This document shows positions 1-6,010 of a stretch of 10,067 bases of DNA, piece after piece. The translations under genes and the position numbers were made by a program. Numbering within the stretch: position 1 is the first letter of the stretch; every line of letters begins with the position of its first letter. Source of the DNA: Acidimicrobiia bacterium (GTDB lineage Bacteria; Actinomycetota; Acidimicrobiia; Spongiisociales; UBA5794); assembly GCA_030599515.1 (NCBI GenBank), contig JAUVNV010000078.1, positions 1-10,067 of the forward strand. Reading direction: 5' to 3'. The notes below the pieces were generated by a model. The model saw only the letters and a list, made by a program, of their open reading frames with translations. It was not told the DNA's origin and made no database searches.

Positions 1-28
1 CGGTAGTCGGTAGTCGGTAGTCGGTGAT
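1..28. repeat. Heptanucleotide tandem repeat, CGGTAGT type
   Basis: Three perfect head-to-tail copies of the 7-mer CGGTAGT occupy 1-21, followed by a degenerate copy (CGGTGAT, 22-28). The array starts at the first base of the window, so it probably continues further left. It lies downstream of the mannosyltransferase gene and next to a second heptamer array of different sequence that shares the 7-bp period. No coding or regulatory role is visible. Confidence 0.9.
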
Positions 29-33
29 TGTGT

Positions 34-117
34 CTTTCTTCTTTCTACTTTCTTCTTTCTACTTTCTTCTTTCTACTTTCTTCTTTCTACTTTCTTCTTT
101 CTACTTTCTACTTTCTC
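34..117. repeat. Heptanucleotide tandem repeat, CTTTCTT/CTTTCTA type
   Basis: Twelve consecutive 7-mers fill this stretch without a gap. From 34 to 103 CTTTCTT and CTTTCTA alternate five times, giving a 14-bp higher-order period. Two final copies, CTTTCTA (104-110) and CTTTCTC (111-117), complete the array. The plus strand is almost pure pyrimidine. The two gene-proximal copies overlap the end of the mannosyltransferase gene: 108-110 is its TAG stop, and 111-117 lies in its last three sense codons. Plus-strand open frames through the array are low-complexity Phe/Leu/Ser runs and are not credible genes. Confidence 0.95.
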
Positions 118-830
118 CCGAAACGGCGCTGCCAACCCCAGCGGGTGACCAGGGCCATCGCTTCGAGGGCGATGCTCGTCGACATCTTGGACGTACCGGC
201 TTCACGATCACGGAACCGGATCGGGATCTCGGTGATCTTCAGACCTGCCTCCGATGCACGCCATGCCATCTCAACTTGGAAGGCATAGCCGGATGCGTCG
301 CACGTCTCCGGCCGCAGGCGCCGGATGGCGTCTGCACGGAAAGCCCGGTACCCGGCCGTTGCATCCTTCACCTTGATACCGAGCATGAGCGCTGCGTATC
401 GATTGCCACCGCTCGAGATCGCTCTTCGATGCCACGGCCAGTCGTCGACGCCGCCTCCCGGAACGTAGCGGCTTCCGATCGCGAGGTCTGCGCCCTCGTC
501 GATCGCCGCGATGAGCCGGGGAAGATCGCTCGGGTCGTGGGAGAAATCGGCGTCCATCTCGCAGAGCACCTTGCCATCGAGTTCGAGGGCGCGGGCGAAG
601 CCCGCGGCGTACGCCTTCCCGAGACCGGCCTTCGTACGCCGGTGGAGTACGGCAACACCCTCGTCCGCCGCGGCAAGCGTATCGGCGATCTCTCCCGTGC
701 CATCCGGAGAGCCGTCATCGACAATCAGCAGTCGGTACCCGTGGGCTCTCACCGCGGCAGCAATCGACTCGAGGTTCTCCGCTTCGTTGTAGGTCGGCAC
801 GATCACGACGACGTCATCGGGAACGGTCAT
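108..830 (-). CDS. ppm1: Polyprenol-phosphate mannosyltransferase (Ppm/DPM1-like GT2)
   Basis: Family 2 glycosyltransferase of the dolichol-phosphate mannose synthase type. It probably transfers mannose from GDP-mannose to a polyprenyl phosphate at the cytoplasmic membrane face, supplying the donor for lipoglycan synthesis or protein O-mannosylation. In the 240-aa product I see VPTYNE (11-16), VDDGSPDGT (37-45), the metal-binding DAD (93-95) followed by FSHDP, GSRYVPGGG (119-127), DATAGYRAFR (156-165) and the late FRDREAGTSKM segment (206-216). It is a lone catalytic domain without the N-acyltransferase domain fused to it in M. tuberculosis Ppm1, and I see no membrane helix. The start at 830 gives the usual short N-terminus before VPTYNE but has no clear ribosome site. 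An in-frame ATG at 873-875 would add 15 residues and sits 6 nt after a GATAAC box, so it is a real alternative. The stop codon lies inside the heptamer repeat. The exact acceptor is inferred from family. Confidence 0.88.
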   Translation of the reverse strand: MTVPDDVVVIVPTYNEAENLESIAAAVRAHGYRLLIVDDGSPDGTGEIADTLAAADEGVAVLHRRTKAGLGKAYAAGFARALELDGKVLCEMDADFSHDPSDLPRLIAAIDEGADLAIGSRYVPGGGVDDWPWHRRAISSGGNRYAALMLGIKVKDATAGYRAFRADAIRRLRPETCDASGYAFQVEMAWRASEAGLKITEIPIRFRDREAGTSKMSTSIALEAMALVTRWGWQRRFGRK

Positions 831-881
831 GGTCGCAGCGTCGTCGATGAGCCGGGCAGTGCGTTGTGGCTGCATTCCGGA

Positions 882-911
882 GTTATCGGAGTCTGCTGCC
901 GTGGTCTTGAA
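882..911 (-). promoter_or_regulatory. Candidate promoter for the mannosyltransferase gene
   Basis: On the minus strand a -10-like GATAAC (882-887) lies 18 bp downstream of a weak -35-like TTCAAG (906-911). Exactly six bases separate the -10 box from the in-frame ATG at 873-875, the spacing expected of a leaderless start. If the ATG at 830 is used instead, the leader would be about 45 nt without a ribosome site. The -35 match is poor, so this is a proposal. Confidence 0.3.
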
Positions 912-935
912 CCAGAGCCCCGAGCCGAGGCACAA

Positions 936-950
936 CCGGAGCGTGTCCGG
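936..950 (-). terminator. Short hairpin after the DUF4193 gene, possible terminator
   Basis: CCGGA (936-940) and TCCGG (946-950) form a perfect 5-bp stem with a 5-nt loop, beginning 4 nt after the DUF4193 stop codon and upstream of the candidate mannosyltransferase promoter. There is no T tract after it, so any terminator function is weakly supported. Confidence 0.25.
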
Positions 951-954
951 GGGA

Positions 955-1362
955 TCAGGCGGCGCAGTCCTTGCAGATCTTCTTGCGTGGGTTGGCGAGT
1001 TGGCTCGACTTCAGAACGAGGAAGCAGCTCGAACACACGAACTCCCCCTCTGTGGCCTCGGCTACGCCCTGCTGATCCATAGCGAGCTCGGCGCGACGGA
1101 TCGCTCTCATCTCGGCCGCCTCATCAACAACAAGCGTTTCGCTGGTCTCGTCCTCGGTGAGCATCTCGAGTTCTTCGGCCTCGAGTTCGTCGAGGGCCTC
1201 GTCGCTGTCCTTGCCGGAGTCGTCGTCGGTCGATTCGTCGTCGGTCGACTCTTCGTCGTCCGGATCGGCGGCATCCTCGCTCAGCGCAACCGCGTCAGGG
1301 TCCTCGTCCATTTCCGAGAGATCCTCCGGTGGAACTTCTTCGCCGGTTTCGTCGGTAGACAT
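955..1362 (-). CDS. DUF4193 family acidic zinc-ribbon protein
   Basis: The 135-aa product has two parts. Residues 1 to about 85 are extremely acidic and low in complexity (Asp/Glu/Ser/Thr, including a repeated STDDE unit at 39-48) and probably disordered. Residues 108-135 form a compact zinc-ribbon-like end with Cys110, Cys113, Cys130 and Cys133, including the run CSSCFLVL and the ending KDCAA. From memory, this end closely matches the actinobacterial DUF4193 family (M. tuberculosis Rv2699c is a member), whose biochemical role I do not know. Zinc binding is inferred from the paired CxxC motifs. The start at 1362 is well fixed: AGGAGGTT lies 6 nt upstream, and upstream in-frame sequence would run into the preceding kinase gene. 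It lies 59 nt after that gene's stop and may have its own promoter. Confidence 0.88.
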   Translation of the reverse strand: MSTDETGEEVPPEDLSEMDEDPDAVALSEDAADPDDEESTDDESTDDDSGKDSDEALDELEAEELEMLTEDETSETLVVDEAAEMRAIRRAELAMDQQGVAEATEGEFVCSSCFLVLKSSQLANPRKKICKDCAA

Positions 1363-1368
1363 GGATTC

Positions 1369-1376
1369 AACCTCCT
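1369..1376 (-). promoter_or_regulatory. Strong ribosome binding site of the DUF4193 gene
   Basis: The minus strand reads AGGAGGTT, six bases before the ATG at 1360-1362. It is the best Shine-Dalgarno match in the window and decides the start of this gene against a longer open frame reaching 1509. It contrasts with most neighbours, which have weak or no such site. Confidence 0.85.
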
Positions 1377-1386
1377 GCGGCGCGGG

Positions 1387-1416
1387 AGCATACACGGGCG
1401 CAACGGTATTCGGGAA
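1387..1416 (-). promoter_or_regulatory. Candidate promoter for the DUF4193 gene
   Basis: In the 59-nt gap after the kinase gene, minus-strand TATGCT (1387-1392) could serve as a -10 box, 18 bp downstream of a weak TTCCCG (1411-1416). The resulting short leader would carry the strong ribosome site. The -35 match is only partial, and transcription from the upstream tat-helY operon is equally possible. Confidence 0.22.
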
Positions 1417-1421
1417 CAGTT

Positions 1422-2306
1422 CTAGATCTTGAAGAAGAGCCGGTCCTGCACGACCTCGGCAGTGAACGATCCGGTGCCCAGGATCTCCCCATCCGCTTCG
1501 ATCAGCCACGTCTCAGGTACGTCGACAATGACGCTGCGGCCGGTGATTCGCCGGACGGCGGGATGCGTCAGATGAGTGCCCTTCACGACTCTACGGATCA
1601 CGAACGGGGCCTCGCGCCTCGGACCGGCAAAGACCTGAACGTCGAACCGGCCGTCACCGGTCGCCGCACCGGGAGCCACGTTCATGCCCCCACCGAAGAA
1701 CTGCCCGTTGGCGACCACGACGTTCCAGGCCTTTTCGATGATCTCTTTGCCTTCGCACTCGACACGCACGTCGTCCGGTTCGGTCTTTGCGAGCGCCGAC
1801 CAGAACCCGGCGAGGTACCGGCGGGTTCCAAGGCGCGAGGGCAAGCGATTGGCTTCCACAACGGTTCGGGCTGCGATCCCCGCGTTCGCAGCATTGAGGA
1901 AGTAGCGCTTTCCGAAGGATCCACTCAACACTCCGACGTCAACCGGAGACCGACTCTCGTCGAGGAGGTGATCTGCGGCCAACTCCACGTGATCAGGAAT
2001 CGCGAAGGTCCGGATGAAATCGCTTCCCGAGCCGGCCGGAAGGATTCCGAGGGTTGGGGGTGACGCCCAATCGAGAGACAGAAGACCGTTCACAACGAGA
2101 TTCGCGGTGCCGTCTCCTCCGACGGACGCGAAGGCGTCGAAACCCCGATCGCGACCTTCGGCGACGATCGCCGTCACGGCTTCTTGCGATGCAGATTCGC
2201 GGATCTCGTGATCGATGCCACGTACGGTGAGCGCGGCCATCACACGCTCGGTGAGGTTCCGATCCCGTCCCGCATTGGGATTCACGATCACCCACCATGC
2301 ACTCAT
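1422..2306 (-). CDS. Diacylglycerol/sphingosine-kinase-family lipid kinase
   Basis: This 294-aa protein belongs to the DAGK catalytic-domain family (DgkB/YegS/LCB5 type), soluble enzymes that phosphorylate diacylglycerol or a related lipid with ATP at the membrane surface. Visible motifs are the N-terminal NPNAGR (9-14), GGDGT (63-67) at the nucleotide site, ILPAGSGSDFIRTF (88-101), NAANAGIAART (138-148), and GGGMNVAPGA (205-214) leading into the DGRFDVQVF segment. The C-terminal domain ends in the usual IEADGE and Phe-rich strand. The length is typical of the family. The family motif GTGND reads GSGSD here (92-96), a mild variation. The start ATG shares 4 nt with the helY stop (ATGA), with a G-rich run about 7 nt upstream, so its translation is probably coupled to helY. 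The true lipid substrate is not determinable from sequence; a role in phosphatidic-acid or polyprenol-lipid recycling is inference. Confidence 0.87.
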   Translation of the reverse strand: MSAWWVIVNPNAGRDRNLTERVMAALTVRGIDHEIRESASQEAVTAIVAEGRDRGFDAFASVGGDGTANLVVNGLLSLDWASPPTLGILPAGSGSDFIRTFAIPDHVELAADHLLDESRSPVDVGVLSGSFGKRYFLNAANAGIAARTVVEANRLPSRLGTRRYLAGFWSALAKTEPDDVRVECEGKEIIEKAWNVVVANGQFFGGGMNVAPGAATGDGRFDVQVFAGPRREAPFVIRRVVKGTHLTHPAVRRITGRSVIVDVPETWLIEADGEILGTGSFTAEVVQDRLFFKI

Positions 2307-4843
2307 GCGCGACCCCCAACGGCGACGATTCCGCGATCGGTCGCGCTGATCGCTGTAGCCGCCACCGGCGCGAGCGAGGGGAACGCATCTCGGATCTGCC
2401 GCATCAGATCGAGCAGTTGCCTGCAGTTCCGCACGAAGTCCCCGGCCGCGAAGCCGTCCTCGCCGAACAAGTCGTCGAGACCCGCTCCCGAAACCCAACC
2501 GTAGGCGTACGGAGCGAACCCGGGTTCCGGCGTACGCGATTCCGGGAGACGACGGCGCCCCTCCGCTGAGGAGACGATCTCCCAGATCCCTGCGATCTGC
2601 TCGTATCGACCAGCGACCGCACCCACGAGCATGGCGGGTTCCCCATCCGACACGCGCGGCTCGAACGTGAACATCGAGACGACAGCGGCGAACTCAGCGG
2701 CAGAGAGCCCGTCGAGAATCGCCGACTCCACCGCCTCCGTCAGCAGGAGATCGAGTTCGCCGTAAACGCGACGCAGGCGTCGCCCTTTCTCGGTCAGATC
2801 CCAACGTTTCAAATAGCCGAGCTCGGAGAGCACCGCCATGCGGGCGTGGAATCGCTCCACGACGTCGTCGTCGTTTCGCGTCCGTCGCCGCTCCAGCCTC
2901 CGGAGGTCCTTGGATGCGCGATGGGAACGGGCCAGCCACCCAAGATGCTCATCGAGGTCCCCGCATGTTGCCACGGTGGCGCCGACGAGATTCTCTTCCC
3001 CGATGGAACGCGGAGTCCCATCCGGGACCCACATGCGGAGGACCGTGGCTGCGGCATCGAGATATCCGTCGTCGGAGCTGCGAATGGGCTCATCCAGGGC
3101 GAGCCTGCCGAGGTGTTTAGAGAGAGCACCGAGTTCGCCGGGCGTCGCCTTCCTTCGTTCCCCGCGATCGGACAGAAGGAGGTATCGGGGGTTCTTCCCG
3201 TAGCCGCGTGCGAGGATCAACCATCGCTCATCGTCGCCGAGGTCGAGGACGTCGCCTGAGTCGAGGCCTGCGAAGAACTCCCGGATCGCGTCAGATCCCT
3301 CACCCGATCCGGGCGGCGCATCGGCGTACGCTTCGATGTCCCCATGCTCGCACTGTGCAGCTTCGAGGAACCGTGCCACTTCCGCGGTTCGCTCTGCGAT
3401 CCGGTCTTCGAGTCGCCGCACTCTCTCCTGGGCTCTGAACTGGGCGAAAGAAGCCCGCAGGAGTTCCTCTGCCCGCGCCTTCGAGTAGTTCGCGACCAGG
3501 TTGACCGCCATGTTGTACGACGGTTCGAATGACGAAGTGAGAGGGTGGCTCCCCATCGAAGCCACATTCGCCACCTTCTGGAACGGCACATATGAGCTGT
3601 AGAGGATCACAGCGGTTCCCTGCTCGTCCATCCCTCTCCGGCCGGCCCGACCGGTGAGTTGGGTGAATTCACCGGGGCGTAGGAGCTCATGGGTTTCCCC
3701 GTTGAACTTACTGAACGACTCGAGCACGACCGCCTTCGCCGGCATGTTGATTCCGAGAGAGAGTGTCTCCGTGGCGAAGACGAGTTTCACGTGACCGAGG
3801 GAGAAGAGCTGTTCCACCGTCTCCTTGAACGCAGGCACCATTCCGGCGTGGTGGGCGGCTACGCCCGCTTCGAGCATCGTCAGCCACGAGTCGTAGCCCA
3901 GGACGCCCAGATCGATCTGGTCGAGATGGGCCGTAGCCTCGTCCGCGATGGAGCGGATCGATCTTCGCTCCCCGGCCGACGTCAGTCGGAGGCCGGCGGA
4001 AGCCACCGTGCGAGCAGCCTGGTCGCAGCCGGCGCGTGAGAAGATGAAGTAGATAGCCGGGAGCTTCCCGGCGCCGAGCAGTGCCTCGGAGACCTCGAGC
4101 CGTCTCGGTGTCGCGAACCTGCGATGGCGGCCCCTCCCTTTTCGCAGAAGGTTCAAGACGCGCTTGTTCGGATGTAGGCCGTCTTTGCTGAACACAGGGA
4201 ACCACTCCACGGCGTTCCCGTGATGTCGATCCTGGAGCAGATACACCGACTCGAGGGGCACGGGCCGGTGTTCCTCGATCACCAACTTGGTGGCTCCCCG
4301 GCGCGCCCGGATCCAATCGGTGAACTCCTCCGGATTGGCGATGGTCGCCGAGAGGTTCACGAGCTGGATCCCGGCCGGTAGATGGATGATGACCTCCTCC
4401 CACACCGATCCCCGGTAGGGATCCTGTAGGTAGTGCACTTCGTCGAGGATGACGACACCGAGACCTTCCAGTGCAGTCGAGTCGGCGTAGATCATGTTCC
4501 GCAAGACCTCGGTGGTCATGACCACCACCGGCGCCTCCCCGTTGATGGTGTTGTCGCCGGTGAGCAGGCCCACCCCCGCCTCGCCGTATCGGCCGACCAG
4601 GTCGTGGTACTTCTGATTGGAGAGCGCCTTGATCGGCGTCGTGTAGAAGGTCCGCTTCCCAGCAGCGAGAGCGATGGCGGCGGCGGCTTCCGCGATCAGC
4701 GTCTTCCCGGAACCCGTCGGGGCGGTCACGACGACCGAGGCACCTCGTTCGACGGCCCGGATGGCCTCGACCTGGAAATCGTCGGGCTCGAAAGGCTCTC
4801 CCTCCAGGAACCGACGCGCGGGGTCTCCGAGTGTGGCGATCAT
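2303..4843 (-). CDS. helY: Ski2-like DEVH-box RNA helicase HelY
   Basis: ATP-dependent superfamily 2 helicase of the Ski2/Mtr4 type, expected to act on RNA in the cytoplasm. The product is 846 aa. In order I see a Q-motif-like FEPDDFQ (18-24), Walker A APTGSGKT (41-48), TTPIKALSNQK (68-78), the DEVH box (134-137), motif III SAT (165-167), TETLSLGINMP (358-368) and the arginine-finger motif QLTGRAGRRG (395-404). The C-terminal half, roughly from 670 to the end, resembles the helical DSHCT domain. From memory, the N-terminal part aligns closely with mycobacterial HelY, which is about 60 residues longer. Open sequence extends upstream to 4981 but overlaps tatC; the ATG at 4843 gives a 4-nt overlap (ATGA) with the tatC stop, has GAGGA next to it, and matches the family N-terminus. 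The same overlap occurs at its own end with the lipid kinase gene. The in vivo substrate is not established by sequence. Confidence 0.95.
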   Translation of the reverse strand: MIATLGDPARRFLEGEPFEPDDFQVEAIRAVERGASVVVTAPTGSGKTLIAEAAAAIALAAGKRTFYTTPIKALSNQKYHDLVGRYGEAGVGLLTGDNTINGEAPVVVMTTEVLRNMIYADSTALEGLGVVILDEVHYLQDPYRGSVWEEVIIHLPAGIQLVNLSATIANPEEFTDWIRARRGATKLVIEEHRPVPLESVYLLQDRHHGNAVEWFPVFSKDGLHPNKRVLNLLRKGRGRHRRFATPRRLEVSEALLGAGKLPAIYFIFSRAGCDQAARTVASAGLRLTSAGERRSIRSIADEATAHLDQIDLGVLGYDSWLTMLEAGVAAHHAGMVPAFKETVEQLFSLGHVKLVFATETLSLGINMPAKAVVLESFSKFNGETHELLRPGEFTQLTGRAGRRGMDEQGTAVILYSSYVPFQKVANVASMGSHPLTSSFEPSYNMAVNLVANYSKARAEELLRASFAQFRAQERVRRLEDRIAERTAEVARFLEAAQCEHGDIEAYADAPPGSGEGSDAIREFFAGLDSGDVLDLGDDERWLILARGYGKNPRYLLLSDRGERRKATPGELGALSKHLGRLALDEPIRSSDDGYLDAAATVLRMWVPDGTPRSIGEENLVGATVATCGDLDEHLGWLARSHRASKDLRRLERRRTRNDDDVVERFHARMAVLSELGYLKRWDLTEKGRRLRRVYGELDLLLTEAVESAILDGLSAAEFAAVVSMFTFEPRVSDGEPAMLVGAVAGRYEQIAGIWEIVSSAEGRRRLPESRTPEPGFAPYAYGWVSGAGLDDLFGEDGFAAGDFVRNCRQLLDLMRQIRDAFPSLAPVAATAISATDRGIVAVGGRA

Positions 4844-5556
4844 TTCCTCAGGATCCAGCGAACGGCGAGGATCGCCGCCTCGTAGAGCACGTACATCGGC
4901 ACGGCGAGGAGCATCAGCGTCAAGGGATCCCCCGAGGGCGTGATCACGGCGGCGAAGACGACGATGGTGAGAACCGCCCACCGGCGACCCTTCCGAAGCT
5001 GTCGACTCGTCACGGCTCCCACGGCGGCAGCAGCGAAGATGAACACGGGGAACTCGAACGAGAAGGCGAAGGCGAGAATGAATCGCATCGCGAACTTGAG
5101 GTAGAAATCGGCGCCGATCACCGGGGTGAGGGCGTCGCCCCCGAATTCGAGAAGGAATCCGAGACCCCTGGACAGCGCCCAGTATCCGACGAGACCGCCG
5201 GCCAGGAACAGCACCACGAAGATCGAAGTCAACGGCACTGCCCAGCGCTTCTCACGTGTGGTGAGTGCCGGTGCGACGAACCGCCACAGCTGATACAGGA
5301 TCACGGGACTCGCGAGGATGAAGCCTCCGAAGAGGCTCAGCCGCATGACGAGTGAGAACGCCTCCGTCGGTCGGAAGAAGGCAAGATCACCACCGGGTAC
5401 TGCGATCTGGTACGGCCGCGCCAACACCTCCAGGATCCACTCGTTGAAGAAGAAGGCGATCAGGGTGCCGACGCCGATAGCGATGAGGGATTTGATGATC
5501 CGGTTCCGGAGCTCTTCGAGATGCTCCGTGAACGGAACGGCGGCGGCCTGCGTCAC
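4840..5556 (-). CDS. tatC: Twin-arginine translocase subunit TatC
   Basis: Polytopic inner-membrane component of the Tat pathway; it recognises twin-arginine signal peptides and, with TatA-family proteins, exports folded proteins. The 238-aa product shows the family marks: cytoplasmic N-terminus with HLEELR (12-17), FRPTEAF (61-67), the conserved loop SPVILYQLWRFVAPAL (83-98), the intramembrane glutamate in FEFPV (167-171), and ITPSGDP (205-211) before the last helices. Six hydrophobic spans are apparent, as expected, and the length is normal. The start is GTG at 5554-5556 (read as Met), overlapping the stop of the upstream tatA/B gene by 4 nt (GTGA). There is no strong ribosome site, so translational coupling is likely. 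Its stop overlaps the helY start in the same way. All key residues I can check are present. Confidence 0.96.
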   Translation of the reverse strand: MTQAAAVPFTEHLEELRNRIIKSLIAIGVGTLIAFFFNEWILEVLARPYQIAVPGGDLAFFRPTEAFSLVMRLSLFGGFILASPVILYQLWRFVAPALTTREKRWAVPLTSIFVVLFLAGGLVGYWALSRGLGFLLEFGGDALTPVIGADFYLKFAMRFILAFAFSFEFPVFIFAAAAVGAVTSRQLRKGRRWAVLTIVVFAAVITPSGDPLTLMLLAVPMYVLYEAAILAVRWILRK

Positions 5557-5900
5557 GTTGCGTCCGAATCGTCGGGCGGCGGTGAATCCGGTGTCGAGAC
5601 GACGCCACCGGGACCCTCGGCCGCGGGACTCCCGTTCCCCTCGAGGGACGTCCCCATCGAGGTGACGGCCTTTGTGAGATCCGACTTGAGATCGTCGTAG
5701 TCCTGTTTGACGTTCCGGATGGGGTCGATGGTCGCGTCGTACTCATCGCCGAGCGCACCGGTGATCGACGACGATGCGCTGCGAACCTTCTTCATCAGCT
5801 CGCCCGCCTTGCGCGCGAGCTCCGGCAGGCGCTTTGGCCCGAACACGACCAATATCACAAGGACGATCACGACGATCTCGGAGAAGGACAGACTCCCCAT
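5553..5900 (-). CDS. tatA: Twin-arginine translocase TatA/TatB family protein
   Basis: Single-pass membrane protein of the Tat translocase, 115 aa. It has a short N-terminus, a transmembrane helix (about 6-20), the hinge FGPKRLPELARKAG (20-33), and an amphipathic helix to about residue 48. A polar tail rich in Pro, Ser and Asp follows, probably cytoplasmic. Position next to tatC suggests TatA, but FSE at 6-8 with Glu8 in the membrane helix, and GPKRLP at the hinge, are features I associate with TatB, where TatA usually has FGxKKLP. The gene symbol is therefore provisional. The ATG at 5900 was chosen because it places the helix at the extreme N-terminus; the open frame to 5981 has a non-family leader and crosses the hairpin. 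No Shine-Dalgarno site is present. It is the first gene of the tat-helY-kinase operon and overlaps tatC by 4 nt. Confidence 0.92.
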   Translation of the reverse strand: MGSLSFSEIVVIVLVILVVFGPKRLPELARKAGELMKKVRSASSSITGALGDEYDATIDPIRNVKQDYDDLKSDLTKAVTSMGTSLEGNGSPAAEGPGGVVSTPDSPPPDDSDAT

Positions 5901-5914
5901 GAGTGCGATGGTAG

Positions 5915-5943
5915 AACCTACCGGGGCGATTCGGGCTTGTCCC
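5915..5943 (-). promoter_or_regulatory. Candidate promoter of the tat-helY-lipid kinase operon
   Basis: Minus-strand -35-like GGGACA (5938-5943) is followed after 17 bp by -10-like TAGGTT (5915-5920). Transcription would begin about 8 nt before the tatA/B ATG, leaving no room for a ribosome site and matching its absence. The -10 box lies in a small perfect inverted repeat, GGTAG-AAC-CTACC (5910-5922). The position just after the hairpin at 5953-5982 fits a terminator followed by a new promoter. Confidence 0.4.
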
Positions 5944-5952
5944 TGAACCTGA

Positions 5953-5982
5953 AGTGCCTCCGGGTCGAATCCCGGAGGCACT
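5953..5982 (-). terminator. 12-bp perfect hairpin, likely terminator of the zinc-ribbon gene
   Basis: AGTGCCTCCGGG (5953-5964) and CCCGGAGGCACT (5971-5982) form a perfect 12-bp stem around a 6-nt loop, 28 nt beyond the stop of the zinc-ribbon gene and 52 nt before the tatA/B start. On the minus strand it is followed by TTCAGGTTCAGG rather than a run of T, which is weak for an intrinsic terminator. The stem is GC-rich and the position between two transcription units is right. The loop region resembles a tRNA T-arm only by chance. Confidence 0.6.
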
Positions 5983-6010
5983 GGTGACCCCTCAGCTCAT
6001 ACCCGCCCGG

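Noticed and set aside
24..1082. Plus-strand open frame of 352 codons starting in the heptamer array
   Set aside because: Its start is repeat-encoded Phe/Leu/Ser low complexity, and the rest is antisense to the mannosyltransferase and DUF4193 genes.
2307..2498. N-terminal extension of the lipid kinase to 2498
   Set aside because: The extra 64 residues are Arg/Gly-rich shadow sequence of helY. The ATG at 2306 gives the family N-terminus and the 4-nt overlap.
5953..5982. tRNA T-arm-like sequence (CCGGG, TCGAAT, CCCGG)
   Set aside because: The loop is 6 nt rather than 7, the stem is 12 bp, and no D-arm, anticodon arm or acceptor partner exists nearby. It reads better as a simple hairpin.
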